NCBI RefSeq assembly: GCF_900103845.1
Contig: NZ_FNIJ01000022.1
Location: 1-64,000 of the forward strand
Length of the DNA: 64,000 bases
DNA from: Pseudomonas jinjuensis
GTDB taxonomy: Bacteria; Pseudomonadota; Gammaproteobacteria; Pseudomonadales; Pseudomonadaceae
Direction: 5' to 3'
The translations under genes were made by a program, and so were the position numbers. Below the pieces are notes generated by a model, which worked only from the letters and a program-made list of their open reading frames with translations, made no database searches and was not told where the DNA came from. Of the stretch, positions 17,395-26,421 are shown one piece after another. Every line of letters starts with the position of its first letter. Position 1 is the stretch's first letter.

Positions 17395-18989
17395 CGTGCA
17401 AGCCGCTCCGCCGCGCCCTGCAGGTAGTGGCGGATGCGGATTTCCACGCCGGGCGTCTGGAACTGCCGCGCCGCCGCCTCGATCCGCAGTTCGCCGCGGG
17501 TGACCCGCTGGTGGTGGCGCAGGTGTTCCAGCCAGGATTCGTCGATGAAGAACTCCAGCCACAGGCGCGGGTTCTCGCTGTCCTGCACCAGGTTCCAGGA
17601 AATCGCCCCGTTGCGCCGGCGCATGCCCTGGACGTCAACCATGGCGGCCTGGAAGGCCGGCGCCTGGGCGGGATCGATGTCGTACTCGAGGGCGACCACC
17701 ACCGGCCCGCGCTCATGATCCATGCCTTCGGCGAGGATCGGCGCCGGCCAGTGCAGCGAGGGCGCCAGGTCTTCCGCCGCGGTGACCGGCAGGCGGAAGC
17801 GCAGCGCGGCGGCCAGCCCGAGCAGCAGCAGAAGGCTGGCGCCGAGCAGCGCGACGGGGATCGACAGGCGGCTGGCGACCAGGCCCCAGAGGGTGCCGCC
17901 GGCGGCCATGCTGCCGAAGAACACCAGGATGTACACCGCCAGCGCCCGCGCCCGCACCCAGCCCGGTACCGAGGTCTGCGCCGCCACCTGCAGGCTGGAC
18001 AGCACGGCGATCCAGGCCGCGCCGCTGAGCAGCATCACCGGCACCAGCAGGTAGAGATTGCGCAGCAGCGCCAGGGCCACCAGCACCAGCGCGTAGAGCA
18101 CGCTGGCCAGCAGCATCAGGCGCTCGCTGCCGAGCCGCTGGCGCAGGTTCGGGAGGAGGGCGGCGCCGGCCACCGCGCCGACGCCGACGCTGCCCAGCAG
18201 CAGGCCGAAGTCGGTGGCGCTGCCCTGCAGTTCGCCGCGCACGATTAGCGGCAGCAGCGACATGCCGGCGCTGGCGCCGATGAAGAACGCCAGCGCGCGC
18301 ATCAGCACCGCCTGCAGCGGCCGCGAGCTGCGGCTGTAGCGCCAGCCGGCGCGCAGCGCGCCGAACAGGCGCTCGGCCGGCAGCACCGGCGGGCTGGTCT
18401 CGCGCTTCCAGGCCAGCAGCACGCCGATCACCGCGAAGAACGACACCGCGTTCAGCGCGAAGGTCAGCCAGGGGCCGACCAGGCTCACCAGCACCCCGGC
18501 GATGGCCGGGCCGACCGCCCGCGCCAGGTTCACCCCGACGCTGGACAGCGCCACCGCCGCCGGCAGTTCGTCCTTGCCCACCAGCTCCGGCGTCGTCGCG
18601 CTCCAGGCCGGCATCATCAGCGCCGTGCCGATGCCCATGCACAGGGTCAGCGCCAGCAGCAGCCAGACCGTGGTCAGCCCGAGCAGGGTGAGCGCCGCCA
18701 GCAGGGTCGCCACTGCAGCCATCCACAACTGCACGCCGAGCAGGTAGCGGCGCTTGTCGACGATATCCGCCAGGGCGCCGGCCGGCAGCGCCAGGAAGAA
18801 CATCGGCAGGGAGCCGGCCACCTGCACCAGCGCCACGTTCAGCGGGCTGGCCGAGAGCGAGGTCATCAGCCAGCCGGCGCCGACCTCGTGCATCCAGGTG
18901 CCGATGTTGGAGGCGATGCTGGCCAGCCACAGCCAGCGGAAAGTGGCCTGGCGCAGTGGGCTCCAGGGCGAGGTGGTGGGTGCGGTCAT
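17391..18989 (-). CDS. MFS exporter with C-terminal monooxygenase-like domain
   Basis: 532 residues. The first 410 or so form a 12-segment MFS transporter of the EntS-like MFS_3 type (SNIGTWMHEVGAGWLM; GALADIVDKRR). A soluble C-terminal part from about residue 425 (VVALEYDIDPAQAPAFQAAM and after) resembles the ABM (antibiotic biosynthesis monooxygenase) ferredoxin-like fold found as a tail in this family. The substrate is unknown. The start lies 1 bp after the stop of the upstream oprD remnant, so the two were once translationally coupled. The gene itself looks intact. Confidence 0.82.
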   Translation of the reverse strand: MTAPTTSPWSPLRQATFRWLWLASIASNIGTWMHEVGAGWLMTSLSASPLNVALVQVAGSLPMFFLALPAGALADIVDKRRYLLGVQLWMAAVATLLAALTLLGLTTVWLLLALTLCMGIGTALMMPAWSATTPELVGKDELPAAVALSSVGVNLARAVGPAIAGVLVSLVGPWLTFALNAVSFFAVIGVLLAWKRETSPPVLPAERLFGALRAGWRYSRSSRPLQAVLMRALAFFIGASAGMSLLPLIVRGELQGSATDFGLLLGSVGVGAVAGAALLPNLRQRLGSERLMLLASVLYALVLVALALLRNLYLLVPVMLLSGAAWIAVLSSLQVAAQTSVPGWVRARALAVYILVFFGSMAAGGTLWGLVASRLSIPVALLGASLLLLLGLAAALRFRLPVTAAEDLAPSLHWPAPILAEGMDHERGPVVVALEYDIDPAQAPAFQAAMVDVQGMRRRNGAISWNLVQDSENPRLWLEFFIDESWLEHLRHHQRVTRGELRIEAAARQFQTPGVEIRIRHYLQGAAERLAR

Positions 18990-18990
18990 G

Positions 18991-19523
18991 TCAGAACCAG
19001 CCTTTCAGGGGGTATTCGAGAATCAGGTATAGACGGTCGATGTCGGCGGCGGCCTGGGCGTCGATGCCGCGGCCGCTGACGTAGCGGGTCATGAAGGTCA
19101 TGCCGGGGACGCCGAGCGGGGCCAGGTCGAGATCGTAGCGGGCCTGCCAGGAGCGCTCGTGCGGGCCGTTGAAGTCGGCGAACTTGATCGAGTTGGCGAG
19201 GTAGATCGAGTCGCCGCCGACGAAGTCGAACGGCGTGTCGCCCCGCACCTTCTGGAAGGCGAGGGTGAGGGCCTGGTTGCCGATGCGGTACTTCGCCAGC
19301 AGGCTCCAGGCCAGGGTGTCGGTGGCGCCGGCGCGGGCGTCGCCCTGGTCGAGCGTCCGGTAGAGGTTGCCATCGAGGGTCAGGGCGTCCTGCCGGTAAC
19401 CCAGGTTGAGATAGCCCTGGCGCCAGGTGTCGTCCAACTGCGAGGCATAGAGCGCGGCGCCGAACGGCGAGTCGCCGGTGTACGTGGCGCCAGCAGGGCA
19501 AGAGGTTGGGCTTTCACTGCCAT
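18991..19523 (-). pseudogene. OprD-family porin remnant (internal deletion and frameshift)
   Basis: The last 165 or so residues are clear OprD-type porin: beta-strand pattern, RQGYLNLGYR, ending in LYLILEYPLKGWF with the terminal Phe required for outer-membrane assembly. The normal gene is about 420 codons. A start codon at 19523 begins a porin-like signal peptide (MAVKAQPLALLA), which after about 13 codons runs into the porin body in another frame near 19490. A deletion of about 250 codons has joined the two ends out of frame. No functional porin should result. Confidence 0.8.
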
Positions 19524-19546
19524 GCCGGCCGGTCTCCCTGGCAAGC

Positions 19547-19568
19547 AAGCGAGCCGGGTGGCCGGCTC
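19547..19568 (-). terminator. Hairpin downstream of amidohydrolase
   Basis: GCGAGCCGG / CCGGCTCGC forms a 9-bp stem with a 4-base loop, about 12 bp past the amidohydrolase stop on the minus strand. No T run follows, so termination is uncertain. Confidence 0.4.
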
Positions 19569-19579
19569 GCTCGCGCTGG

Positions 19580-21553
19580 TCAGAAGGCGAAGCAGGAACA
19601 GCCGAAGGCGCCCCAGAAGCCCTGGTAGTCGCTCACCGGAACGTTGGACTGGCGCGCTCGCTCGTGGCCGTGGCCATGCACCGCGCAGGCTCCGGCGCAC
19701 TGGTGCACGGCGGCCTGCAGCGGCGCGGCGACGGGCTTCCAGTGGCCCGGCACCTTCGCCACCGGCGACCAGTCCGGCAGCACCGGCAGTTGCGGCGGGC
19801 CGAGCTTGTCGAATTCGGCCGCGGCATGGACCACCTTGCCGTCCACCACGGTCAGCACCGACTCGATGGACTTGATCGCCTCGTCCTCGACGCTGAAGTA
19901 GTCCGCCGACAGCGCCGCCAGGTCGGCGAGCTGGCCGACCCTGATCTGCCCCTTCTTGCCCTGTTCGCTGGAGAACCACGCGCTGCCGTGGGTGTACAGC
20001 TCCAGCGCGGTTTCCCGCGACAGCGCCTGGGGATACAGCTCCAGGCCGCCCACTGTCCTGCCGCTGGCCAGCCAGTACAGCGAGGTCCAGGGGTTGTAGC
20101 TGGAGACCCGGGTGGCGTCGCTGCCGGCGCCCACGGGCACGCCTTCGGCGAGCATGCGGGCGATCGGCGGGGTGTGTTCGGCGGCCTTGGCGCCATAGCG
20201 CTCGACGAAGTACTCGCCCTGGAAGGCCATGCGATCCTGGATGGCGATGCCGCCGCCGAGGGCCTTCACCCGCTCGATGTTCTTCGGCGAGATGGTTTCG
20301 GCGTGGTCGAAGAACCACGGCAGGCCGTTGAACGGGATGTCGCGGTCGACCTTCTCGAACACGTCGAGCATGCGCGAGATGGACTCGTCGTAGGTGGCGT
20401 GCAGGCGGAACGGCCAGCGCTGCTCGACCAGGTGGCGCACCACCGCTTCCAGCTCCGGCTCCATGTTCGACGGCAGGTCCGGGCGCGGTTCGAGGAAGTC
20501 CTCGAAGTCGGCGGCGGAGAACACCAGCATCTCGCCGGCGCCGTTGTGGCGGAAGAAGTCGGTGCCCTGGCCGTACTTCACGCTGGAGGTCCAGTTGCGG
20601 AAGTCGGCCAGTTCCTCCTTCGGCTTCTGGGTGAACAGGTTGTAGGCGATGCGCACGCTGAGCTGGCTCTGCTGCGCCAGTTCCTCGATCACCTGGTAGT
20701 CGTCGGGGTAGTTCTGGTAGCCGCCGCCGGCGTCGATGGCGCTGGTGATGCCGAGGCGGTTCAGCTCGCGCATGAACTGGCGGGTCGAGTTGACCTGGTA
20801 CTCCAGCGGCAGCTTCGGTCCCTTGGCCAGGGTCGCGTAGAGGATCAGCGCGTTGGGCCGGGCGATCAGCATGCCGGTGGGCTCGCCCTTCGCGTCGCGC
20901 TGGATCTCGCCGCCGGGCGGGTTCGGCGTGTCGCGGGTGTAGCCCACCACCTTCAGCGCGGCGCGGTTGAGCAGGGCGCGGTCGTACAGGTGGAGGACGA
21001 ACACCGGGGTATCCGGCGCGGCCTGGTTGAGTTCGTCAAGGGTCGGCAGGCGCCTTTCGGCGAACTGGAATTCGCTCCAGCCGCCGACCACCCGCACCCA
21101 TTGCGGCGTCGGCGTGCGTTCGGCCTGCTCGCGGAGCATGCGCAGGGCGTCGGCCAGCGAGGGCACGCCTTCCCAGCGCAGTTCGAGGTTGTAGTTGAGG
21201 CCACCGCGGATCAGGTGCAGGTGCGAGTCGTTGAGCCCGGGGATGACCGTGCGGCCCTTCAGGTCGATGATTTGCGTTGCCTCGCCGCGCAAGGCCATGG
21301 CCTCGGCGTCGCTGCCGACGGCGGCGAACTTGCCGTCCTTGATCGCCACGGCGGTGGCGCTTGGTTTCTGCCGGTCCACCGTGTGGATGCGGCCGTTGTG
21401 CAGGATCAGATCGGCGTTCATGGGGACTCCGGACTTTTCGCTTTGTGCATTGGCGAGCCCTGGCAGCGCGGACCACAGCGCTCCGGCGGCGCCAAGCACG
21501 GACGAGGCGACAAGGAATTGCCGCCGACTGGGGTTTTCAGGTTCACCGGACAT
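19580..21553 (-). CDS. Tat-exported amidohydrolase (YtcJ-like) with Cys/His-rich tail
   Basis: 657 residues. A twin-arginine signal (PSRRQFLVASSVLGAAGALW, from residue 8) predicts a folded periplasmic enzyme. The metal-dependent amidohydrolase core starts near residue 46 and has the HxH pair (H111-L-H113), HDH-type downstream residues (FDHAETISP) and the late Asp in AGSDATRVSSYNP. The substrate is unknown. The final 41 residues carry four Cys (619, 623, 652, 654) and four His (617, 626, 628, 630), suggesting a metal-binding tail. The start at 21553 is favoured by GAGGTG 5 bp upstream; an in-frame ATG at 21580 is possible. It is the only intact minus-strand gene between the MFS gene and ychF. 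Confidence 0.82.
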   Translation of the reverse strand: MSGEPENPSRRQFLVASSVLGAAGALWSALPGLANAQSEKSGVPMNADLILHNGRIHTVDRQKPSATAVAIKDGKFAAVGSDAEAMALRGEATQIIDLKGRTVIPGLNDSHLHLIRGGLNYNLELRWEGVPSLADALRMLREQAERTPTPQWVRVVGGWSEFQFAERRLPTLDELNQAAPDTPVFVLHLYDRALLNRAALKVVGYTRDTPNPPGGEIQRDAKGEPTGMLIARPNALILYATLAKGPKLPLEYQVNSTRQFMRELNRLGITSAIDAGGGYQNYPDDYQVIEELAQQSQLSVRIAYNLFTQKPKEELADFRNWTSSVKYGQGTDFFRHNGAGEMLVFSAADFEDFLEPRPDLPSNMEPELEAVVRHLVEQRWPFRLHATYDESISRMLDVFEKVDRDIPFNGLPWFFDHAETISPKNIERVKALGGGIAIQDRMAFQGEYFVERYGAKAAEHTPPIARMLAEGVPVGAGSDATRVSSYNPWTSLYWLASGRTVGGLELYPQALSRETALELYTHGSAWFSSEQGKKGQIRVGQLADLAALSADYFSVEDEAIKSIESVLTVVDGKVVHAAAEFDKLGPPQLPVLPDWSPVAKVPGHWKPVAAPLQAAVHQCAGACAVHGHGHERARQSNVPVSDYQGFWGAFGCSCFAF

Positions 21554-21707
21554 GGCACACCTCAGCGCGCGTTGAGCCATGGCCGGGGTAGCCCTTGGCG
21601 GTCTGCACCGTGCGGCGCAGCCAGCGTTCGTAGTCGTCGGACATTCCCGGGTGGAGGCGATGGCGCACCAGCAGGGTCACCACATCGTTGGGCTTTTCGG
21701 CATCCAT
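21543..21707 (-). pseudogene. N-terminal fragment of an ABM-domain monooxygenase-like protein
   Basis: 54 codons from an ATG at 21707 with GGAG upstream. The translation (VVTLLVRHRLHPGMSDDYER, WLRRTV, YPGH) looks like the start of an antibiotic-biosynthesis-monooxygenase domain, which normally needs about 90-100 residues or more. It breaks off after YPGHGS and ends at a TGA inside the amidohydrolase start region. It appears truncated by the same kind of deletion as its neighbours. Family assignment is by eye. Confidence 0.6.
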
Positions 21708-21784
21708 GGCGGTACTCCGTGGAGGCGATCAGTGCATGCTAGTCGGTGATGGGGAGTGCGCCGGCGGATAGCCGGCGCATCCGC

Positions 21785-22232
21785 TCAGTGACCTTCGGAG
21801 GCGTTGAACATGGTCTTGGCGTAGATCAGGCCCAGACCGTAGGCGCCGCCGTGGGCGACGGAGGTTTGCACCGTTTCGTCGTAGGTCTCGCCGCGTGCCC
21901 AGTCGCGCTGCAGTTCGAGGAGGTACTGCAGGGAGGTCATCGGCCGGGCGCCCTGCTGGATCATGCGTTCCATGGCGCGCTCGTGGGCTTCGTCGGAAAC
22001 GTCGCCGCAGGCATCGGCGATCACGTAGACCTCGAAGCCCTGGTCCAGCGCCGAGAGGGCGGGGCCGACGATGCATACCGAGGTCCACAGGCCGGCGAAG
22101 ACGATCTTGTCCTTGCCGAACCTGTTCACCTCGACCGCGATGCGCTCATCCTCCCAGGTGTTCATGGTGGTGCGGTCGATCGGCGTGTGGTCGGGGAAGA
22201 CCGAACGGATCTCGTCGAAGATGGGGCCGGAG
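21785..22232 (-). pseudogene. Isochorismatase-family hydrolase, C-terminal fragment
   Basis: About 148 codons without an own start. The translation contains isochorismatase-like core segments: FPDHTPIDRTTMNTWEDERI, VFAGLWTSVCIVGPALSAL with the catalytic Cys, and a C-terminal tail ending TMFNASEGH. The N-terminal third, with the catalytic Asp, is missing. Its 5' edge is fused out of frame to an AraC-regulator fragment at about 22233. Confidence 0.72.
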
Positions 22233-22514
22233 AAGCTGGCAGCGCACTTCGTCGCCGAGGTAGGCGATGGACAGGCTTTCCCTGGCATGGCCGCCCTTGA
22301 ACGCCAGGCGCTTGCCGCGCCATAGCCGGTGCGCGGCGAAGTCCTGGAACTGGACGATGACCGAAAAGCTGTCGGCGCAGGGGATGTCGAGAATCCTGCC
22401 GGGGTCCGGCGCCTCTTCCCGGCTGCGCTGGATCGCATAGCGGGTGCCCCTGAGCTGCCAGCTGTGCGATCCGTTCCCCGAGCCGCGTTGCGCGGCCTCT
22501 GTGCTCTTCTGCAT
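22233..22514 (-). pseudogene. AraC-family regulator, N-terminal fragment
   Basis: About 94 codons from the ATG at 22514. The translation (FSVIVQFQDFAAHRLWRGKR, SLSIAYLGDEVRCQ) resembles the N-terminal sensing domain of AraC-type regulators. The DNA-binding domain is absent; after about 22236 the frame enters isochorismatase sequence out of frame and stops near 22146. The family call rests on remembered sequence style and is moderate. Confidence 0.55.
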
Positions 22515-22643
22515 GGTTACTGCTTCCTTGTCGCTGACTACATGACCGGCGCGTCCCTGATCGGCGTTGCGCATGACGGCGGCCGGTTCATGCAGTTTTA
22601 GCCTTTGCTGATTTTCTACCGTACCTGGAACTGACCGCCGCCG

Positions 22644-22683
22644 GAAAAACAAAACCCCCGAAGATCGAAATCGTTCGGGGGTT
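22644..22683 (-). terminator. Terminator of ychF
   Basis: AACCCCCGAA / TTCGGGGGTT forms a 10-bp stem, followed on the minus strand by TTTTGTTTTT. It lies 36 bp after the ychF stop. Confidence 0.88.
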
Positions 22684-22718
22684 CGTTGTCCAGCGGTTCC
22701 GGCGGGAGCGGGGGTGGC

Positions 22719-23819
22719 TTAGACGTTGAAGCGGAAGTGCATCACGTCGCCGTCCTTGACGATGTAGTCCTTGCCTTCCAGGCGCCATTTGCCGGCTTCC
22801 TTGGCGCCGTTTTCACCCTTGTACTGGATGAAGTCGTCGTAGGCGACCACTTCGGCGCGGATGAAGCCTTTCTCGAAGTCGGTGTGGATGACCGCGGCGG
22901 CCTGCGGGGCGGTGGCGCCGATGCGGACGGTCCAGGCGCGGACTTCCTTGACCCCGGCGGTGAAGTAGGTCTGCAGGTTGAGCAGGCTGTAGCCGGCGCG
23001 GATCACGCGGTTCAGGCCGGGCTCTTCGAGGCCGAGGGCTTCGAGGAACATGTCCTTTTCCTCGCCGTCTTCCAGCTCGGCGATCTCCGCCTCGATCTTG
23101 TTGCACACCGGCACCACGATGGCGCCTTCTTCCTCGGCGATGGCCTTGACCACGTCGAGGTGCGGGTTGTTCTCGAAGCCGTCCTCGGCGACGTTGGCGA
23201 TGTACATCACCGGCTTGCTGGTCAGCAGGTGGAAGCTGCGCACCAGGCGCTTCTCCTCGTCGCCCAGGTTCTTCAGCAGCGAGCGCGCCGGCTTGCCTTC
23301 GCTGAAGTGGGGGATGAGTTTTTCCAGCAGGGCCTTCTGCGCCAGGGCTTCCTTGTCGCCGCCCTTGGCGTTGCGGGCGACCTTCTGCAGTTGCTTTTCG
23401 CAGCTGTCGAGGTCGGCGAAGATCAGTTCGAGGTCGATGATCTCGATGTCGCGCTTGGGATCGACGCTGTTGGAAACGTGGATCACGTTCTCGTCTTCGA
23501 AGCAGCGCACCACGTGGGCGATGGCGTCGGTCTCGCGGATGTTGGCGAGGAACTTGTTGCCCAGGCCTTCACCCTTCGACGCGCCAGCCACCAGGCCGGC
23601 GATGTCGACGAATTCCATGGTGGTCGGCAGCACGCGTTCCGGCTTGACGATCTCCGCCAGCGCGTTCAGGCGCGCATCGGGCATCGGCACGATGCCGCTG
23701 TTCGGCTCGATGGTGCAGAAGGGGAAGTTCTCTGCCGCGATACCGGACTTGGTAAGGGCGTTGAACAGGGTGGATTTGCCGACGTTGGGCAAGCCGACGA
23801 TGCCGCAGTTGAAGCCCAT
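22719..23819 (-). CDS. ychF: YchF, redox/ribosome-associated P-loop ATPase (Obg family)
   Basis: 366 residues. G1 motif GLPNVGKST near the N terminus, [20 protein letters not shown] for switch II, and NVAE in place of the usual NKxD, the change that makes YchF prefer ATP over GTP. The C-terminal TGS-like domain ends in [13 protein letters not shown]. It is the last gene of the minus-strand run from prs/rplY/pth and is followed by a terminator. Confidence 0.95.
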   Translation of the reverse strand: MGFNCGIVGLPNVGKSTLFNALTKSGIAAENFPFCTIEPNSGIVPMPDARLNALAEIVKPERVLPTTMEFVDIAGLVAGASKGEGLGNKFLANIRETDAIAHVVRCFEDENVIHVSNSVDPKRDIEIIDLELIFADLDSCEKQLQKVARNAKGGDKEALAQKALLEKLIPHFSEGKPARSLLKNLGDEEKRLVRSFHLLTSKPVMYIANVAEDGFENNPHLDVVKAIAEEEGAIVVPVCNKIEAEIAELEDGEEKDMFLEALGLEEPGLNRVIRAGYSLLNLQTYFTAGVKEVRAWTVRIGATAPQAAAVIHTDFEKGFIRAEVVAYDDFIQYKGENGAKEAGKWRLEGKDYIVKDGDVMHFRFNV

Positions 23820-23843
23820 GCTGTCTACCTCTGGGGGAACGGG

Positions 23844-24428
23844 TCAGGCCTTCTGGCTGTGCAGCTTCTGCATCGCCTTGGTCCAGTCACCTGCGAGCAT
23901 TTCCGGCAGCACGCCGAGGGCGAAATCGATGCTGGTGTCCAGCAACTCCTGCTCGCTGCGCGGGGCGCGGCCGAGTACGTAGCCGGAAACCAGGCTGCTG
24001 TGCCCCGGATGGCCGATGCCAAGCCGCAGGCGGTGGAACGAATTCTGGTTGCCGAGTTGGGCGATGATGTCGCGCAACCCGTTGTGCCCGCCGTGCCCGC
24101 CGCCCTTCTTGAGCTTGGCGACGCCGGGAGGCATGTCGAGTTCGTCGTGGGCCACCAGGATGGCTTCGACCGGAATGCGATAGAAACCGGCGAGCGCCGC
24201 CACGGCCTGGCCGCTGCGGTTCATGTAGGTGGTGGGGATGAGCAGACGAACGTCGCGGCCCTGATGGCTGAACTTGCCGACCAGGCCGAAGAATTTCTTC
24301 TCGACGCTGAGGCTGGCGCGCTGCGCGTCGGCCAGGCGCTCAACGAAAAGGGCCCCCGCGTTGTGCCGGGTCTGGTCGTATTCGGGGCCTGGATTACCCA
24401 GGCCGACGATCAGTTGTACGGCAGTCAC
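23844..24428 (-). CDS. pth: Peptidyl-tRNA hydrolase
   Basis: 194 residues. Conserved motifs [17 protein letters not shown] (with the catalytic His), HDELDMPPG and [13 protein letters not shown] are intact. It recycles peptidyl-tRNA released from stalled ribosomes. It lies between rplY and ychF, the common pseudomonad order. Confidence 0.96.
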   Translation of the reverse strand: MTAVQLIVGLGNPGPEYDQTRHNAGALFVERLADAQRASLSVEKKFFGLVGKFSHQGRDVRLLIPTTYMNRSGQAVAALAGFYRIPVEAILVAHDELDMPPGVAKLKKGGGHGGHNGLRDIIAQLGNQNSFHRLRLGIGHPGHSSLVSGYVLGRAPRSEQELLDTSIDFALGVLPEMLAGDWTKAMQKLHSQKA

Positions 24429-24466
24429 GACGGGGGCCCTCTCCTCAAAGGCTGGCGAGTAACGGA

Positions 24467-25075
24467 TTACTCGGCGGCGCCTTCGCCTTCTTCCTTCACC
24501 ACGCGGGAAGCGTGGATGTTGGCTACGGCCAGGTCATTGCCGTGGGCCAGCTGAACCAGTTCGACACCGGCCGGGACCTTGAGGTCGGACAGGTGAACGA
24601 TCTGGCCGACTTCCACCTTGGCCAGGTCGACTTCGATGAATTCCGGCAGGTCTTTCGGCAGGCAGGAAACTTCGACTTCGGAAATGACGTGGGAGATCTC
24701 GCCACCGCCCTGCTTGACGCCAACGGCTACGTCTTCGTTGATGAAGTGCAGCGGAACGTGGGCGGTCAGCTTGTGATCGGCAACAGCGCGCAGGAAGTCG
24801 GCGTGCATCACGAAGCCCTTGGCCGGGTGGCGCTGCAGAGCCTTGATCAGTACGGTTTCCTTGACGCCATCGACGTTCAGGTTGATCACGTGGCTGAAGG
24901 CAGCCTCGTTTTCCAGCAGTTTGGCGATTTCGCGCAGTTCCAGGGTGACGGATGCCGGGGCCTTGTCGCCACCGTAGATCACAGCCGGAACCAGACCGGC
25001 GTTACGACGCAGGCGGCGGCTCGCACCTTTCCCCAGATCGGAACGCGCTTGGGCATTCAGAACAAACTCAACCAT
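24467..25075 (-). CDS. rplY: 50S ribosomal protein L25/general stress protein Ctc
   Basis: 202 residues: an L25 5S-rRNA-binding domain (about 1-95) plus the C-terminal TL5/CTC beta domain and an acidic tail. The ATG at 25075 ([20 protein letters not shown]) has GGAG 8 bp upstream; longer in-frame starts reach into the prs terminator and are rejected. It is placed between prs and pth. Confidence 0.95.
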   Translation of the reverse strand: MVEFVLNAQARSDLGKGASRRLRRNAGLVPAVIYGGDKAPASVTLELREIAKLLENEAAFSHVINLNVDGVKETVLIKALQRHPAKGFVMHADFLRAVADHKLTAHVPLHFINEDVAVGVKQGGGEISHVISEVEVSCLPKDLPEFIEVDLAKVEVGQIVHLSDLKVPAGVELVQLAHGNDLAVANIHASRVVKEEGEGAAE

Positions 25076-25136
25076 TTTGTATCTCCAGAATGACAAGATC
25101 GCCCGAGCGCTTGCGACCAGCGTTCGGGCGAATCTG

Positions 25137-25162
25137 CAAAAAACTCCGCCACGAGGGCGGAG
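25137..25162 (-). terminator. Terminator after prs
   Basis: CTCCGCC / GGCGGAG with a 5-base loop, followed on the minus strand by six T residues. It lies just downstream of prs and upstream of rplY, so rplY may have its own promoter or depend on read-through. Confidence 0.8.
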
Positions 25163-25185
25163 CACTTCTCGTCAGGGCATGTTCC

Positions 25186-26127
25186 TCAGCGGAACATGGC
25201 GCTGATCGATTCTTCGTTGCTGATCCGGCGTACGGCTTCGGCGACGACCGGAGCGATGTCCAGTTGACGGATGCGGCCGCAGGCCTGGGCAGCGGCGGAC
25301 AGCGGGATGGTGTTGGTCACCACCAGCTCGTCCAGCACGGATTTGTCGATGTTCTCGATGGCACGGCCGGACAGCACCGGGTGGGTGCAGTAGGCGATGA
25401 CCTTGGCGGCGCCGTGCTCCTTCAGCGCCTTGGCGGCGTGGCAGAGGGTGCCGGCGGTATCGACCATGTCGTCGACCAGTACGCAGGTACGGCCTTCGAC
25501 ATCACCGATGATGTGCATGACTTCGGACTGGTTGGCTTTCGGACGACGCTTGTCGATGATCGCCAGATCGACGCCCAGGGACTTGGCGACGGCGCGAGCG
25601 CGCACCACGCCACCGATGTCCGGGGAAACGATCATCAGGTTCTCGAAGCGCTGGTCCTCGATATCGTCCACCAGTACCGGCGAGCCGTAGATGTTGTCTA
25701 CCGGGATATCGAAGAAGCCCTGGATCTGGTCGGCGTGCAGGTCAACGGTGAGAACACGGTTGACGCCGACGACGGTCAGCATGTCGGCGACGACCTTGGC
25801 GCTGATCGCCACACGGGCGGAACGCGGACGGCGGTCCTGGCGGGCATAGCCGAAGTAGGGGATCACTGCAGTGATACGAGTAGCCGAGGAGCGGCGGAAG
25901 GCGTCAGCCATCACCACCAGTTCCATCAGGTTATCGTTGGTCGGTGCGCAGGTCGGCTGAATCAGGAAGACGTCCTTACCGCGGACATTCTCGTTGATTT
26001 CGACACTGATTTCGCCGTCGGAGAACTTGCCGACGGAAACGTCACCGAGGGGAATATGCAGTTGGCGAACGACACGGCGTGCCAGATCGGGGTTGGCGTT
26101 CCCCGTGAAAACCATCATTTTGGACAC
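25186..26127 (-). CDS. prs: Ribose-phosphate pyrophosphokinase
   Basis: 313 residues from the GTG at 26127 ([16 protein letters not shown]...), the start that gives the same N terminus as P. aeruginosa Prs. The PRPP-binding loop [13 protein letters not shown] and the ATP region [15 protein letters not shown] are present. It makes PRPP for purine, pyrimidine, His, Trp and NAD synthesis. The frame is open upstream through the tRNA-Gln genes, which is not coding. It follows ispE and two tRNA-Gln genes on the same strand. Confidence 0.95.
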   Translation of the reverse strand: MSKMMVFTGNANPDLARRVVRQLHIPLGDVSVGKFSDGEISVEINENVRGKDVFLIQPTCAPTNDNLMELVVMADAFRRSSATRITAVIPYFGYARQDRRPRSARVAISAKVVADMLTVVGVNRVLTVDLHADQIQGFFDIPVDNIYGSPVLVDDIEDQRFENLMIVSPDIGGVVRARAVAKSLGVDLAIIDKRRPKANQSEVMHIIGDVEGRTCVLVDDMVDTAGTLCHAAKALKEHGAAKVIAYCTHPVLSGRAIENIDKSVLDELVVTNTIPLSAAAQACGRIRQLDIAPVVAEAVRRISNEESISAMFR

Positions 26128-26180
26128 GCTGCAGTACCTGTGTCGGCTTGAAGGTAGGCCCGGTTGAGCCAGAAGGAAAA

Positions 26181-26255
26181 TGGCAGGGGCGGCTGGATTC
26201 GAACCAACGCATGGCAGGATCAAAACCTGCTGCCTTACCGCTTGGCGACGCCCCT
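26181..26255 (-). tRNA. tRNA-Gln (TTG anticodon), copy 2
   Basis: 75 bases: 5' AGGGGCG pairs with CGCCCCT, anticodon loop TTTTGAT on a GCAGG/CCTGC stem, T arm GGTTCGAATCC, encoded CCA. It is identical to the copy at 26316 across the whole tRNA and lies closest to prs. Confidence 0.96.
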
Positions 26256-26315
26256 GTATCTTTAACTCGCGGTGCAGTGCCTTCGTTACGCTGTACGTGA
26301 AACCCAGAAGGATAA

Positions 26316-26390
26316 TGGCAGGGGCGGCTGGATTCGAACCAACGCATGGCAGGATCAAAACCTGCTGCCTTACCGCTTGGCGACGCCCCT
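26316..26390 (-). tRNA. tRNA-Gln (TTG anticodon), copy 1
   Basis: 75 bases, same structure as the copy at 26181. It lies 31 bp downstream of ispE on the same strand. Short flanks are also repeated (CCAGAAGGA.AATGG after each gene, GTATC before), indicating a tandem duplication with a period of 135 bp. Confidence 0.96.
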
Positions 26391-26421
26391 GTATCGTAAA
26401 ACCGAATGCAATGCATTCTTC

